Positions 1 through 12,400 of a stretch of DNA of 64,000 nt are shown here, in pieces. The notes beneath the pieces were generated by a model. That model did not search any database, had not been told where the DNA came from, and worked only from the letters and a program-made list of their open reading frames with translations. The translations under genes were made by a program, and so were the position numbers. Source of the DNA: Parietaria judaica (lineage: Eukaryota; Streptophyta; Magnoliopsida; Rosales; Urticaceae); contig OX940860.1 in the NCBI GenBank assembly GCA_954871525.1, positions 26,630,001-26,694,000 on the forward strand. Direction: 5' to 3'. Within the stretch, counting starts at the first letter, position 1, and every line of letters begins with the position of its first letter.

Positions 1-3000
1 TTAATCTTTAGATTCGTCTACATATAGCTACTCTCAAGAATGATTAGATGCTTTAGATACTATCTAATTAGAGCATCCCAAAACGTATTTAGAAGACAAT
101 CAACTTCCGATATCATGGTACCAAAACTACTCGTGATTTTTGAGTCTAATACTAATTAATAAATAATATTACAGAAAATGGCAAGAGTGCGAAATTTAGT
201 ACCTGGGAAAAGATTGTCTCTGCCATAAGATACTCATACCTGAATGGCACAGGCAAACCAGCCATAAAAGATGCACATTCTTTCCGACTAGCTTTGCATG
301 AATGAAGAAACAAAAGCAACAAACATTAAGCCCAATGAGCAACACAAGTAATTGAAATCGATTTAAGAAAAAAAAAGCATTTGACTATAACAAAATGAGT
401 CAGTGACGTTACAAACCAGCCGTTCAAGAAAAACAGCACATCGAGGAGACATTCTTCCATAACAAAGCGGTCTATCGGTTGTATGTCCTGTCATTCACAA
501 ATAAACAAGAGAGGAACTGAATATTTTGCAGGAGTATTTCAAACTGTATACAAGTCTATATATAAAGATTACAACTGCATGAGAAAAATAATGAGAATAT
601 TCTCGAACATCTAAAATGAATGAATGATAAACTGAATTAAATTCTACCAAATCCTTATAGAATAAAATAATTTTGGACTGGTCCACTATTGTCATGAAAA
701 TGTCGGAGCACATATACACCAAGAAATACATTATGAAGAATGTGTTCTAGAACAATACCTCGCTTTTACTTGCAGGAAATACATTGAGCCTGCGTATTCT
801 TTGGGGGTACGCCAGCTCAGCTTCATGCTTTTGCTTTCCATAACTTAAAGCAGAAGTTACCAAAGACCGAACTGGTTGATCCGGGCAGCTGATAGCCACT
901 AACTCATGAGACTTTCCAGTGACTAGCTGTGCTTCAAATGGAAGATGAGGCCTAAGAACTACCAAGAAACAAGAATTCAGCATCTCGGGATTGAAAAAAT
1001 GAGGTCAACCATCGATCACGGAGCAAAACAAAAATAAGATTAGACAAAAAAATTGCAGCAATAAGTTAAAGGTAATAAAGTACTCAAGGAGATAATTTGT
1101 AATTATAAGCTCTAGAAAAATCTCATTAGATAATTTATTTATTTATTTGTAGGATTTAATTTGTATAACTCCATTAGTAATTTTAATATTTAGCCTTATT
1201 GAGTTTAATGAAACTGAACCGTTTATTTCAAAAGCATCCAATTTGTTTAGATTAGATAAAATTAGTAATGCTCGTGTTACACATATTGAGGTTGTTATTT
1301 TGTGCTTGTTGTGGGTCGTTTTGTTAATTAGTTAGATTTGATATTTGAGATAGCTTAGCTTTTGTTTTTTGTAATCAACATATCTTTTTGTTACTAGTTA
1401 CCACGGTATTCCTCTACCATAAGTGAGAGATGTCGTAATCAATTTGAGATGAGGTGACGAAACAAGTGATTGCTGGCTATTAAGAACGAAAAAAAATAGA
1501 AAGAGAAAAAGGTATATCTTCAGTTGCATTGTATCTAAGATCAATGATGATAGCAATTCTCCTAGTCCTAGAATATTTCCACTAGAATCTTCCCACTAGT
1601 AGAACAAAAAACGAATGAATAAGAAAAACACAAATACACAAGCACAAGTTCCTACCACTGTCAAGTTTCCAGCCATTGGTAGATAAAGCTTTAATCCGGT
1701 CCCATAAATCCTCCAAGAAATCCTAAGAAATAAACAAGGATTAAAAAAACAAGACATATTAATAAAACAAATAAAAATAGCTTAGTAAATATAAAAACTA
1801 ACTTGTGTATTTAACTTTCCCAGATTCTGATAAACACGCTAAACATTGAGATTTTGTTTCCGACACATTGGAACAATTCATTAATCAAAATTTTAAATCA
1901 AATCTCCAATGCCCAGTGAATCAAATTCATCAAAATATCAATACCTAAATTCTGGCACTGGCAGTATATAATTCACTTCTCTTAGCATAATATGTTATTA
2001 TTGAAAAACAGACTAGAAACTCAAAAGAATACGACTATTCTATTGGTTTAAAATAAATTTACCCAACTTCACTCTCAAAAGGTCTTATTTGGAAACAAAA
2101 CAAGAGCTCCAAAAATAGTACGGGAAAATACTATAACAGCACTCAGCAGCTACCTACACCACATTCCGATAACCATAACTAATATTTACCTTATCAGTGT
2201 TTGAGCTCTTGCTTTCATCGTCATCTTCAAAAAAAGATAAACCCGCTTCAGAGGCATGCTTTCTGATACTCAAGTATGCTTCTATACCAACCATAATATT
2301 CTCAACCTCCTCGGGAATTTGCTGCTCATAAGGGAGGGAGAAAGATCAACAGATATTATCTTTAAAGGGGTTTATATGGAAATTCCAGAAGATAGGGAAG
2401 GATATACTAAAAACCCATTAGAGCAAACAACCGACTACAATGTAAAATTTTAATCCCCCTTCGAAAACTCAAAATAAATTAAGGACTACAATGTAAAAAT
2501 ATTGTTCCTACTCTAGAAAATAAATACAGATCCCTAGCAATAGGTAATCTAAGCAAATCATCTTTTTCTAGGATTTAATTAAAGATTTAAAGGATAAACA
2601 TTATAAAAAAATTTAAAAAAATTACCTCAGCTAGTTCTGCTCCTCCCCATGGGAGACAAGATAAGACACAAGTAATATAAAAATCTGCACGTGCTTGCCA
2701 CGCTGGATTTCCCTTCTCCTCATCCACTGTAGTGGCCGCTGATGACAATAGTGTTTCGAAAACGACAACCAGAGAGCCGGGTTGAAGGACTTTACTGCAC
2801 ATCTGTACAAGAGTAACTAATATAAGTATCATCTATTTTATTTATCCTATGCTTATTTATAGTTCTGATTATTTCTAGGCTTAGTTTAGTATTTGATTCA
2901 GCTCCTCAACTACAAATCGCCTGTATATATAAGATAACAATTCAGAAATAGATGAATTACCATAACAGTTAGGAACCGCAGTAGAATCCGGATCCTATTG

Positions 3001-4537
3001 CAATCTCCAGAATACAGTGCATCCTGAAAATTGACGTTAGAGAGAGATGATATAGCGTGCTTATAAGGAAATGAATCAACGATTACAGCCTATAGTCCTG
3101 AAAATGCCCCAAAACCCTAAAGGTGATCGTATTGTATGGAAAGTACAATCAAGTAGAACTCAACAAACACGACTAAGTAGTTGAATACCAACTACAATTT
3201 GGCCAACGAAAAATCATATGCAACTAAGTTTCAAAACTATATATTAACAAGTTCTTAACATTAAAGGATATGGCAAAAATTATAGGTTAACTCACCTGCA
3301 AGTTAGCTTGGGTTTTCTCGACAATTTTCCGAACAAAGCCTTCATTTTCAAGGTTCATCAGTCCAATCTAGAACAAAAGAGGAAACGAAATTATATAATC
3401 ATTGGCAAATATGATCTGGAGCAAGTAATTTTTAAGATACACATGACCATTCAATTTATGAGTAATAGCATTCCACAACATTATCATTCATTTTGTAAGT
3501 TATAGCGTTCCGCAACAATGGCAGAATTGTTATCAGTATTAACACTTTAATCACGTCGCTCGCACCAAAGAGTCTTAAATCAACTATGCATTGCAATAGA
3601 AAAAGCCTATTTGGAAACATACAAAATTAATTTAACATTTCTTACCATTGCCTATTTTTAAAATTAGGAATGAAACTAGGACAGGAAACCGAGAGTTTGG
3701 CCATTTTTTTGGCCCTTGCCCAGCCATACCTGGCCTCTGAAACCCGGGTTTTGAAAACTGGGTTTGAATCTATAGCATCGCTCGCATCAAATAGTAATTA
3801 ATCAACTACGCGCATTGCAAAAGAAAGGTCTATTTCTAAACATACAAAAATTATTTTAACATTTCTAACGGTTGCCTTTTTTTTTTTAACTAGGAGTTAA
3901 ACCGGGTCAGGAAACCGGGACATTGGCCATCTTTTGGCCGTCTCCCAATCATACCAGGCCTCTGAAAACCAAATTTTGAAACCTGAGTCTAAAATTTCCC
4001 AGGTTTTATTTAAAAACCGGTAACCGAGCCATATAGCCCCTGGATTGGTCCCGGTTACCGGTTTGTAAGCCAAAACGCCCGGTTTTCACAACCGAAACCG
4101 GTAAACAAGGCCAAATCGTCACACCTATTGAAAATGCTGGTTGTAAGAAACAATTGTATAGAGAACTCAACTCACCACTGTCCCATATAGAGGAAGCTTG
4201 TGAGGCAATTGCTCAGCACACTGGAGAAAAAACTGCCAAAAATGAAGAAGCCCATTAAAGATAGAGCAATTTGCCCTCAAACAACCAAAAAGGATATGAA
4301 TAATTACAGCCAGAATGTCGTCGTCGGAGGTCTCCAGCTCTCGGCGGAGCACGCCATAGCAGGTTTCCTGAGATCCAAAACGAAAGACGAGAAAGCATAA
4401 ATCAGAGGGTTGGAAAGTAGCAGAGGGAAATGTGGATGAGGATGAGGACGGACGATGTGGTCTTTGAAGTCCTGCGAACCAGCGTAGTCGGGAGAGTTGT
4501 CGCCGATGCGGAGGAGAAGACTCTTCCAGCTCGCCAT
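1..4537 (-). CDS. CBP80: Nuclear cap-binding protein subunit 1 (CBP80/ABH1), 5' half of gene
   Basis: CBP80 with CBP20 forms the nuclear cap-binding complex, which binds the m7G cap of new transcripts and acts in splicing, microRNA processing and ABA signalling in plants. The ATG is at 4537-4535. Eleven coding exons can be placed by homology and splice sites: 4454-4537, 4308-4367, 4176-4232, 3296-3367, 2961-3023, 2626-2802, 2190-2321, 1656-1722, 759-958, 417-487 and 203-287. They join in one frame to 356 codons, close to 40% of the roughly 850-residue family length; the rest is left of the window. Recognisable stretches are MASWKSLLLRIG, CAEQLPHKLPLYGT, ETLLSSAATTVDEEKGNP and PQRIRRLN, spanning the start of the MIF4G-type helical domain. 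All introns read as GT-AG; the first donor (GTCCGT) is weak. No disabling change is visible. Confidence 0.93.
3556..3960. repeat. Imperfect direct duplication (about 223 bp) inside a CBP80 intron
   Basis: The stretch from about 3556 to 3745 recurs, diverged, from about 3779 to 3965. Shared landmarks are GCTCGCA, ATCAACTA, a T-rich run, GGAAACCG and GGCCTCTGAAA. The DNA just after it, to about 4110, is rich in AACCGG-type words and ends in a GTGTGACG-like terminus read on the minus strand, which suggests a degraded MITE. It lies in the intron between the exons at 4176-4232 and 3296-3367. Confidence 0.6.
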
Positions 4538-5494
4538 AGCTCAACAATGGCGAAAGAGAGAGAGAGAGACAAGGGTTTTGCGTTCAACCCTAAAACCCAA
4601 ATTCTATGCAACAACGGACTCTGAGAGTGGATTTTGCTATTTTTGCAGTATCAGAAAGAAATGGTAAGTAATACAATTTTTTTTAAAATTAATCATTAAA
4701 ACTATATAAGAATAAATATTTTGTTGAAAAACCTTAAATTCAGTCAAAGAAGCAAAACTCCCATTAAAAAAGATAAAGATAAAATCGATCCTTTACGCGG
4801 TTTTAGCATTTTTGTCATAATTCGTCAATTTCAAATCACATTTTAGCAACAAAAAAAAAATTATAACTCTGGGCCTGCAAAGTAGATGAATGGCCCAATG
4901 GGCCTCAGCAGAGGCCCAAGCTTTAGACCGCCAAAGCTTGAATCAACGAAAACCAGACATCACATCCTCAAGAGGATAAGCACACCAAACCAAACCAGCA
5001 TCGCCGGAAAACAAAAAAAAAAACAAAAAACCAACCCTCCGTTTGATGTTCACGAGTGTTGGCAGCTGAGCAATCACTCTCTCTGAAGCTTCCTCTTTCA
5101 TGGTGTCTTCGTCGCCGTTGTTATTGGGTCGCTCTTCGAGTGTTACAGTAATGGTGTTCTTCGTGGAGTATTGGAAGTGGTAATCGCTACCTTCGACTTT
5201 GGCTGATTCTATGTGGCGAAGGTAGCTTCTCTTCATTTCTGAAATCTAATTGCACATTTTTGAGAACTTTATTTAGAAAAATCAAATTGATTTGGTAATT
5301 GACTGTGGTTGGTTTACATGTTTGGCAGGTTAATCACTTGAACGATTTTGTTTGGTTTCTCCTGAAAGAGGTATGAGAATCAAAGTGATTTTTGTGATTT
5401 GTTGTTCATCATTTGTGTATAATAGTTTATATAAGTGAAAGATTTTGTATAAACGTTTCACACCTTGTATATTTGTAGCGTGGAAGTGGCAATC
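4538..5494. promoter_or_regulatory. Shared upstream region of divergent CBP80 and PPR genes
   Basis: These 957 bp separate the ATG of CBP80 (minus) from that of the PPR gene (plus). At 4869-4918 there are four copies of the GGGCC/GGCCC core (TGGGCCT twice and GGCCCA twice), the site II type that TCP factors bind in many plant housekeeping and organelle-protein promoters. A 5' UTR intron of the PPR gene is possible: donor-like AAG|GTAGCT near 5221 and acceptor-like TTTGTAG ending at 5478. Transcription starts cannot be fixed from sequence alone. Confidence 0.45.
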
Positions 5495-7297
5495 ATGGAC
5501 TCCGTCGTTCCCATAACGCAAAACCCGAACGGGTTTCGCTCGTTTCCCAAAAAGCCCTCTACTAAAGGCGCGGCGAGAAAGAGTGGCGTCGGTTTTGGTT
5601 TCGGGCTTGGCGCCTCAGCCAACTGCAAGGCTCGGTTGGTAGTTACGTCACGTAGAGCTCAGTTTGACAGGTCAGGGGAAGGCTCTCGGGAACACAGGCG
5701 AAATTCTGTCCTTGCCGTTTCGAATAACACCGATAAGAACCCGCTGGAGCATTTCAACGGCAACAACAATGGCTTTAGTAACTCGTCAGAACAGAGCTCT
5801 GATGATTCCGGGAGCAACAGCCAGCTCCGGCGCTTCGTCAGGCAGGGTGAGCTGAATGAGGGGTTCAAGGTTCTGCAGAGCATGGTCTACCGAGGCGATG
5901 TCCCGGACGTGATCGCGTGCACTAGCTTGATCCGCGGGTTTTGCAGGACCCGACAAACCCGGAAAGCGACCCGAGTCTTGGACATATTAGAGGACTCCGG
6001 CGCTGCTCCTGACGTCATCACGTACAATGTCATGATCAGCGGGCACTGCAAGTCCGGCGAGATCAACGAGGCGCTTCGGGTCCTCGACCGCATGAGCGTG
6101 GACCCCGATGTCGTCACTTACAACACCATCTTGCGCACGCTCTGCGATGACGGCAAGCTCAAGCAAGCCATGGAGGTTCTCGATAAGCAGCTGAGGCGGG
6201 ATTGCTACCCTGACGTTATCACCTACACGATCTTGATCGAGGCGACGTGCAAGGAGAGCGGCGTCGAGCAGGCGATGAAGCTCCTGGACGAGATGAAGAG
6301 CCGAGGCTGCAAGCCCGATGTCGTCACGTACAATGTCCTCATCAACGGGATGTGCAAGGAAGGGCGGATCGACGAGGCGATCTCATTCCTGAACAACATG
6401 CCGTCGTACGGGTGTCACCCCAACGTGATCACGCACAATATTATATTACGCAGTATGTGCAGCACCGGGCGGTGGATGGACGCTGAAAAGCTCTTGGCAG
6501 AGATGGTGCGGCGAGGCTGCTCGCCGAGCGTCGTCACGTTCAACATCCTCATCAACTTTCTATGCCGGAAGGGCTTGCTCGGCCGGGCGATCAACGTCTT
6601 GGAGAAGATGTCAAGGCACGGGTGCACCCCGAATTCGCTGAGCTACAACCCGCTGCTCCACGGCTTCTGCAAAGAGAAGAAGATGGACCGAGCGATCGAA
6701 TATCTCGACGTGATGGTTTCCCGAGGGTGCTACCCCGATATCGTGACGTACAACACGTTGCTCACGGCGTTGTGCAAAGACGGGAAAGTCGACGTGGCGG
6801 TGGAGATTCTGAACCAGCTGAGCAGTAAAGGGTGCTCGCCGGTTCTGATCACGTACAACACGGTGATCGACGGGCTCTCTAAGGCAGGGAAGACGGAGCG
6901 GGCCATCAGGCTTTTGAAGGAGATGCAAGGGAAGGGGCTCTCGCCTAATATCATCACGTACTCGTCGCTCGTGGGAGGGCTGTGCCGGGAGGGGAAGGTG
7001 GAGGAGGCAATCGGCTTCTTCCAAGACTTGGAAGGGCTCGGGATTCAGCCCAATGCGATAACGTTCAACTCGATCATGCTCGGGCTGTGCAAGAGGAGAC
7101 AGACAGGCCGGGCCATCGACTTCCTGGGCCACATGGTTTCGGTCGGGTGTAAGCCGACCGAGGCCTCGTACACGATTCTCATTGAGGGAATCGCTTATGA
7201 GGGGTTTGCGAAGGAGGCGTTGGAGCTCTTGGGCGAGCTCTGCGCTAAGGGTGTTGTGAAGCGAAGCTCGGCGGATCAGGTGGCGGTTAGGATGTAG
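5495..7297 (+). CDS. P-class pentatricopeptide repeat protein, At1g09900-like
   Basis: A 600-residue intronless protein. From about residue 110 to 585 it is a near-continuous run of some 13-14 PPR motifs of 35 residues, visible by the recurring PDVVTYN/PDVITY phrase followed by GxCKxGxxxxA. There is no E or DYW extension, so it belongs to the P class, which bind organelle RNA one base per repeat and stabilise, process or help translate it. The first 60 residues are basic and Ser/Arg-rich without acidic clusters, as in a plastid or mitochondrial presequence. The repeats match what I recall of Arabidopsis At1g09900 closely, including ILRSMCSTGRWMDAEKLLA. I chose the ATG at 5495 because the frame upstream has no better start. 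Codons are much GC-richer than the surroundings, usual for intronless PPR genes. The RNA target is unknown. Confidence 0.93.
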   Translation: MDSVVPITQNPNGFRSFPKKPSTKGAARKSGVGFGFGLGASANCKARLVVTSRRAQFDRSGEGSREHRRNSVLAVSNNTDKNPLEHFNGNNNGFSNSSEQSSDDSGSNSQLRRFVRQGELNEGFKVLQSMVYRGDVPDVIACTSLIRGFCRTRQTRKATRVLDILEDSGAAPDVITYNVMISGHCKSGEINEALRVLDRMSVDPDVVTYNTILRTLCDDGKLKQAMEVLDKQLRRDCYPDVITYTILIEATCKESGVEQAMKLLDEMKSRGCKPDVVTYNVLINGMCKEGRIDEAISFLNNMPSYGCHPNVITHNIILRSMCSTGRWMDAEKLLAEMVRRGCSPSVVTFNILINFLCRKGLLGRAINVLEKMSRHGCTPNSLSYNPLLHGFCKEKKMDRAIEYLDVMVSRGCYPDIVTYNTLLTALCKDGKVDVAVEILNQLSSKGCSPVLITYNTVIDGLSKAGKTERAIRLLKEMQGKGLSPNIITYSSLVGGLCREGKVEEAIGFFQDLEGLGIQPNAITFNSIMLGLCKRRQTGRAIDFLGHMVSVGCKPTEASYTILIEGIAYEGFAKEALELLGELCAKGVVKRSSADQVAVRM

Positions 7298-7947
7298 AAG
7301 ACGAGTCTATGTAGGTCGGTTTTCCGACTTGCTTTCTGCTCTCAAAAGCAATTTTGTTGGTACTGTGTTAGCTTTAATTCTTGTAGCTGGAATACAACAT
7401 GTAGGATTGAGTTATTACTGTAGTTAATGATGGTTTAGATCGTCATAACCTAAATTAATTACAATAACTAATTGTGTCATATATTTTTTTACAATAATCC
7501 ACAGTCTAGAACTAGTTAGTCTCTGAAGATGGGTGACATAATTGATTTGATATATCCCGATGTTCCGAAAGATTAGGCCGACTCTCTTATATCTTCGTGG
7601 CTGAGCCGGGTCATTTTGGACCATTCTCTTTTCTTGCACAATAACTTCTTCCTCTTAATTGAATCTCTATAAAAATTTAAAAAAAAAAAAAAGAGTTTTT
7701 TTATTATTATAAAATAATTCTAGATTATACTGCTATTTGTTGTAAGGATACCTTTTGAAACGAAATTAACATTAATATTTCTTTTCATAAAAGATTGTTA
7801 CGTTAATGGTCTCTTAAAAATAATCCAATTTTGAAAGAACTAAATTTTCTTAAAAAATATTATATATTTAAGTTTCACTTAATTGACCTGTAGGTTTCTC
7901 CAATCTTGCTTGACTTTCACTCCCAATTTGTCTAAACATGAGTCCAA
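7298..7947. other. PPR 3' flank, no further gene
   Basis: This holds the likely 3' UTR of the PPR gene and then AT-rich DNA with poly-A and poly-T runs. No other gene is supported. The last five bases before the retrotransposon (7948-7952) are its target duplication. Confidence 0.5.
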
Positions 7948-7952
7948 TTAAA

Positions 7953-8913
7953 TGTTGGATAATTATTGGAGATCGAAGACGTCCGGTCTTGAATCACGCA
8001 TGAACACGCTTTCCTTATAGTATTTCGAGCACCTCCGAAAACGTCTAGAGATCTACTTAACGCAAGAATACTGCAGGATACGACAAGCCTTAAATCATAC
8101 TGCACAAGACGTTTGTGAAGCACGAAATAGGCAAGAACAGTTTCTGTAAATTGTTGAGAGAGATTTTGGTATTCTGTATATCGAGTTCTGTATCGTATAT
8201 GTTGTTAATATGAAACTCGAAATATGAAGAGTGTTTTATAGGCAAAAGTAACTGTCATTTCTAAAGGTAACGACCCTTTTTGAAAGGACGGTAACCGACG
8301 AAAATCGCCCTGTAGCCGTTACCTCTACCGCTATGCGAAAGTCGTTACCACTAGCCTAGTAATAGCTACCGCTAGTAGTCGTTACCTCTACCGCTATGCG
8401 GAAGTCATTACCGCTAGCCAAGTAAACTAGCTACCGCTAGTAGCCATTACCTCTACCGCTATACGGAAGTCATTACCGCTAGCCAAGTAATTGCTACCGC
8501 TAGGCGAGAATCGCCGCGAGAGAGCCCGAGGACCCGAGCCTAAGCCGCTCGCCACGTGCTTAAGTGCCTCAAGTGCGCCTACAAGGCGCCACTAGTGCCT
8601 CTACGCCCACGCCCACGCCCCCGATCCCGAGCTGGAGCCAGAGCCGGTGTCGCCGGTGGCAACACCGGCGGGGTTGGCATTGCGAGAGAACAAAGTGACA
8701 TGATCTCGCCACCTCGCCTCCGCATCACACTCCACATGATACATCACTAGCTCAACCTCATGTTGAGCTTGTCATGAATATCACTCTATTTAAACACAAC
8801 CAACTCTTTGTGTTTAATCAATGTAGGACTCTTCTCATTCCCACACTCTTCAATAACTAAGTCTTTATTAGAACATTATTGGACATGCATTTATTGATGC
8901 ATTTATTCCAACA
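7953..8913 (-). repeat. 3' LTR of the copia element (full length)
   Basis: A 961-bp LTR, TGTTGG...CCAACA. It matches the right LTR closely except for an internal stretch of about 445 bp (about 8018-8463) that the right LTR lacks. That stretch includes two of three 63-65 bp tandem units. Confidence 0.9.
8318..8508. repeat. Three tandem 63-65 bp units in the LTR
   Basis: Units start at 8318, 8381 and 8446. Each opens with (G/A)TTACCTCTACCGCTAT and contains TTACC(A/G)CTAGCC and GCTACCGCTAG. The right LTR and the tandem gag units keep only the third one. Confidence 0.85.
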
Positions 8914-9440
8914 ATCCCCCACTGTTCTAATAATGACAAACTTTCCAGAAGAGGAAACAAAAAGTGTTAATACAGTTAGGTATCTTTCGATTTGAACCTA
9001 TCCTTAGAGAAGACAACACAAGATCTTATCGGAATTCCAGGTAGCTAGGCTTTGAACCTGTTATTCCTTGTGATAAGATCGGTGAAGCCCCCCACACACT
9101 CTTTAGGGTTCTTTGCCTATATCTCTCGCTTAGCACCGTTAATGGCCATGTGCTAATCCTGTCTCGTGAATTTTTTATTGAGAGAACTCCTAACTCTCAA
9201 TTTGAGACGGCACCATCTCGAAATTCACATAGATGAAGTTCTTACAGTATCTCTGTTACTAACAGATACTTGTCCTCGCGACTGAACTTCATTAAGAGTA
9301 AAACTCAACCCTCTAATTGTAACAGCCAACATCATCGTGTAATGTTGCAAATTTCCAATTCAACGACTTGTTGTTACCCATTGAATCTATTGTTAGTCAT
9401 TTCCTAACTTTAGATTGGGTTGCCATCGTTGTCGGAACTC

Positions 9441-12400
9441 TTATTCAAGGAGTTTTAGACCCATACCTCTCGAGATCGTCTTTACTAAGTCTTTCGCTAG
9501 AGGTTTAGTAAACGGATCAGCTAAATTATAGCTGGAACCAAGGTTCAACTTATCGAGATAACCGATAAATCGCTTGCCGTTATCGACGGATTACCGGATT
9601 ATCGACGGAAAACTAATAATACTGTAGCTTACCGATTACCGATACTTATCGAGGATTATCGACGGATTATCGACACTTTTCGATACTTATCGACGGAAAA
9701 CTTGCAAAATATTTTTATAATATCATACAAACATATGAAGATAAAGTCATACACACATAGTCCTATAACACCAATAAAACATAGTCTCACAAATGTATCA
9801 AACACATAGTCCAACAACTCATACACATAATAGATAGGTAATAGGTAGAATGATAGATAATACTCAAACTCAAACCGACTTCTCGGACCTCAGAAAAACG
9901 ACGATCTCCTGTGGGCTTCCATAACACCGGTGGCACCACTTGCTTCCATATGCATGTTCAGATATGTGTTCCAAAAAATATACAGAATGCAAACTTTAGG
10001 TACTTTTGCCGGAAAAAACCATTTTACCTCAAAATACAAATTAAATTCCACCAAAATTTCACATTATTGTAGCAAATATTTAATGAAAGCTAACAGCAAG
10101 AAAAGTCAGTAGATTACCGGAGAAATCACAAGAAGATAAACTTGGAAGACTTTTGCCGCAATTATGTGAATAGCCGAATTATCGTCAAATCTGAAATAAA
10201 TTACACCAAAAACTCAGATTAATGTTTCAAAAAATATTTAATGAATGAAAACACCCAAAAAAAATGAGTAGAATACTTCACAAATCACAAAAAGATCAAC
10301 TTCAAATACTTTTGCCGCAATTATGAGGAAATCCGAATTATCATCAAATCTGCCTAAAAAATTCACCAACAAACACATATTTCTTACTAAATACTAACTA
10401 CAATCTTTTAAAGCATATACAAACAATAAATCATAAAAAAATATCTATATTTTGAGCAAATTTAAAAATTCAAAACTTTGTATACTTTTGCCTAACAAGC
10501 ATACAAATCCGAATTTCCTCTAAATCTAACAAAATAATTACAAACTAAGTCATCAAAACAAGTTTTCATCAATATATATTCATAAGAATGCAAAAAAAAC
10601 AACTCAAAATCACAAAAGTACTAACCTTTACCCATTGAAGAATATAATTCATATGTGAACAACTAACTCTTTAGTTTTGAACTCATGTAAATCTTCTAAG
10701 AATCGTAAAAATGAGTAAATATCAAAGAAAAAAATGCATGATTCATACATATCTATGATTATAACTCCTAAATTTACCGATTATCTCGATTATCGGCGAT
10801 AAGTTACCAAAACGACAACTAGTGTAGTGGATTATTTATCGGTAAACATCGGTAAGACCGATAATCGTCGATTATCCACGATAAGTCGAACCTTGGCTGG
10901 AACGCACATACGTAAGAGAAATGATCCCATCTTTAATCAATTTTCTCTTGTAGTCATGTCTAAGACTAATGTGTCTAGACTTCCCATTATACACTTCACT
11001 GTATGCTCTAGCCAAAGTGGCTTGACTATCACAATGTATCGACACTTTCGATACATTATCTTTAGCCAACGGAACTTCTAAAAGAAGATCCCTCAACCAT
11101 TCGGCTTCTTGACCAGCGGAGGCAAGAGCTACAAACTCTGACTCCATGGTCGAATGAGTAATACACGTTTGTTTCTTGCTCTTCCAAGAAATTGCACCTC
11201 CGGCAAGTGTAAATACCCATCTCGTCGTAGATTTGTTATCTCCGACACTCGATATCCAACTAGTGTCGGTATATCCTTCGAGTATGGCAGGAAACCTACC
11301 ATATTGGAGGCCAAGATTTTTTGTTTTTAAAAGAAAACCAAAAATTCTCCTGATTGCCTTCCAATGCTCATTGCTTGGATTGCTAGTAAATCTACTCATT
11401 TTACTAACCGCGAATGCTATGTCGGGTCTTGTACATTGCATCAAGTACATTAATCAATCAATAGCACTTGCGAACTCCAATTGAGCCACGGCTCTTCCGA
11501 CATTTTTATCAAGTTTGACACTCAGATCAAATGGGGTGTTCACTTCTTTGAACTTGAGATGATTGAACTTTTCAAGCACTTTCTCAATATAGTGCGTTTG
11601 ACTAAGTTCATAACCCCCACTATTTCGTTTCACTTTGATCCCCAAAATAGTGTCAACTTCTCCAAGATCTTTCATCTTGAATGTGGAAGTTAGAAACCTC
11701 TTCGTTTCCAAAATTCCTTCCACGCCATTGTTAATGATCAACATATCATCAACATAGAGACATAGGAATATCACAAGATCACCTCGCACCTTTGTGTATA
11801 AACACTTATCACATACATTGTGTACAAAACCATCAGAAAGTATGACTGAATCAAACTTTTGATGTCACTATTTAGGTGCTTGTTTCAATCCATACAAGGA
11901 TTTAACAAGTTTGCAAACTTTTTGTTCATTTCCTGGAAGCACATACCCTTCGGGTTGTTCCATGTAAATCTCCTCGTCGAGATCTCCATTAAGGAATGCC
12001 GTCTTGACATCCACTTGGTGAACAAAAAGATTATGCAAAGAAGCTAAGGCAAACAACACTCTAATTGTTGTTATTCTTGCTATCAGTGCATAAGTGTCAA
12101 AATAATCGATTCCTTCCTTTTGTCGAAATCCTTTCGCTACTAATCTAGCCTTGTAAGTGTTTAAAGTACCATCGGAATTGTACTTTCTTCTAAACACCCA
12201 CTTGCACCCAATAGGTCTCGACCCTTTAGGTAACTCGACAATTTCCCAAGTATGGTTAGACATTATAGAATCCATTTCATCTTGAATAGAATCCTTCCAA
12301 AAGGCGGAGTCCCGAGAAGCCACAACTTCTTTATAGGTCTTTGGATCATCTTCCACTAGAAGAATTATAGGAATCTTACGAATTATATTCTCACTATTTC

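Noticed and set aside
4233..4307. 75-nt CBP80 intron that is in frame and stop-free
   Set aside because: Retention was considered, but good GT and AG sites give the conserved join ILA-FFLQCAEQ, so it is a normal short intron.
6611..7132. 173-codon open frame opposite the PPR gene
   Set aside because: It is a shadow of GC-rich repeated PPR codons on the other strand.
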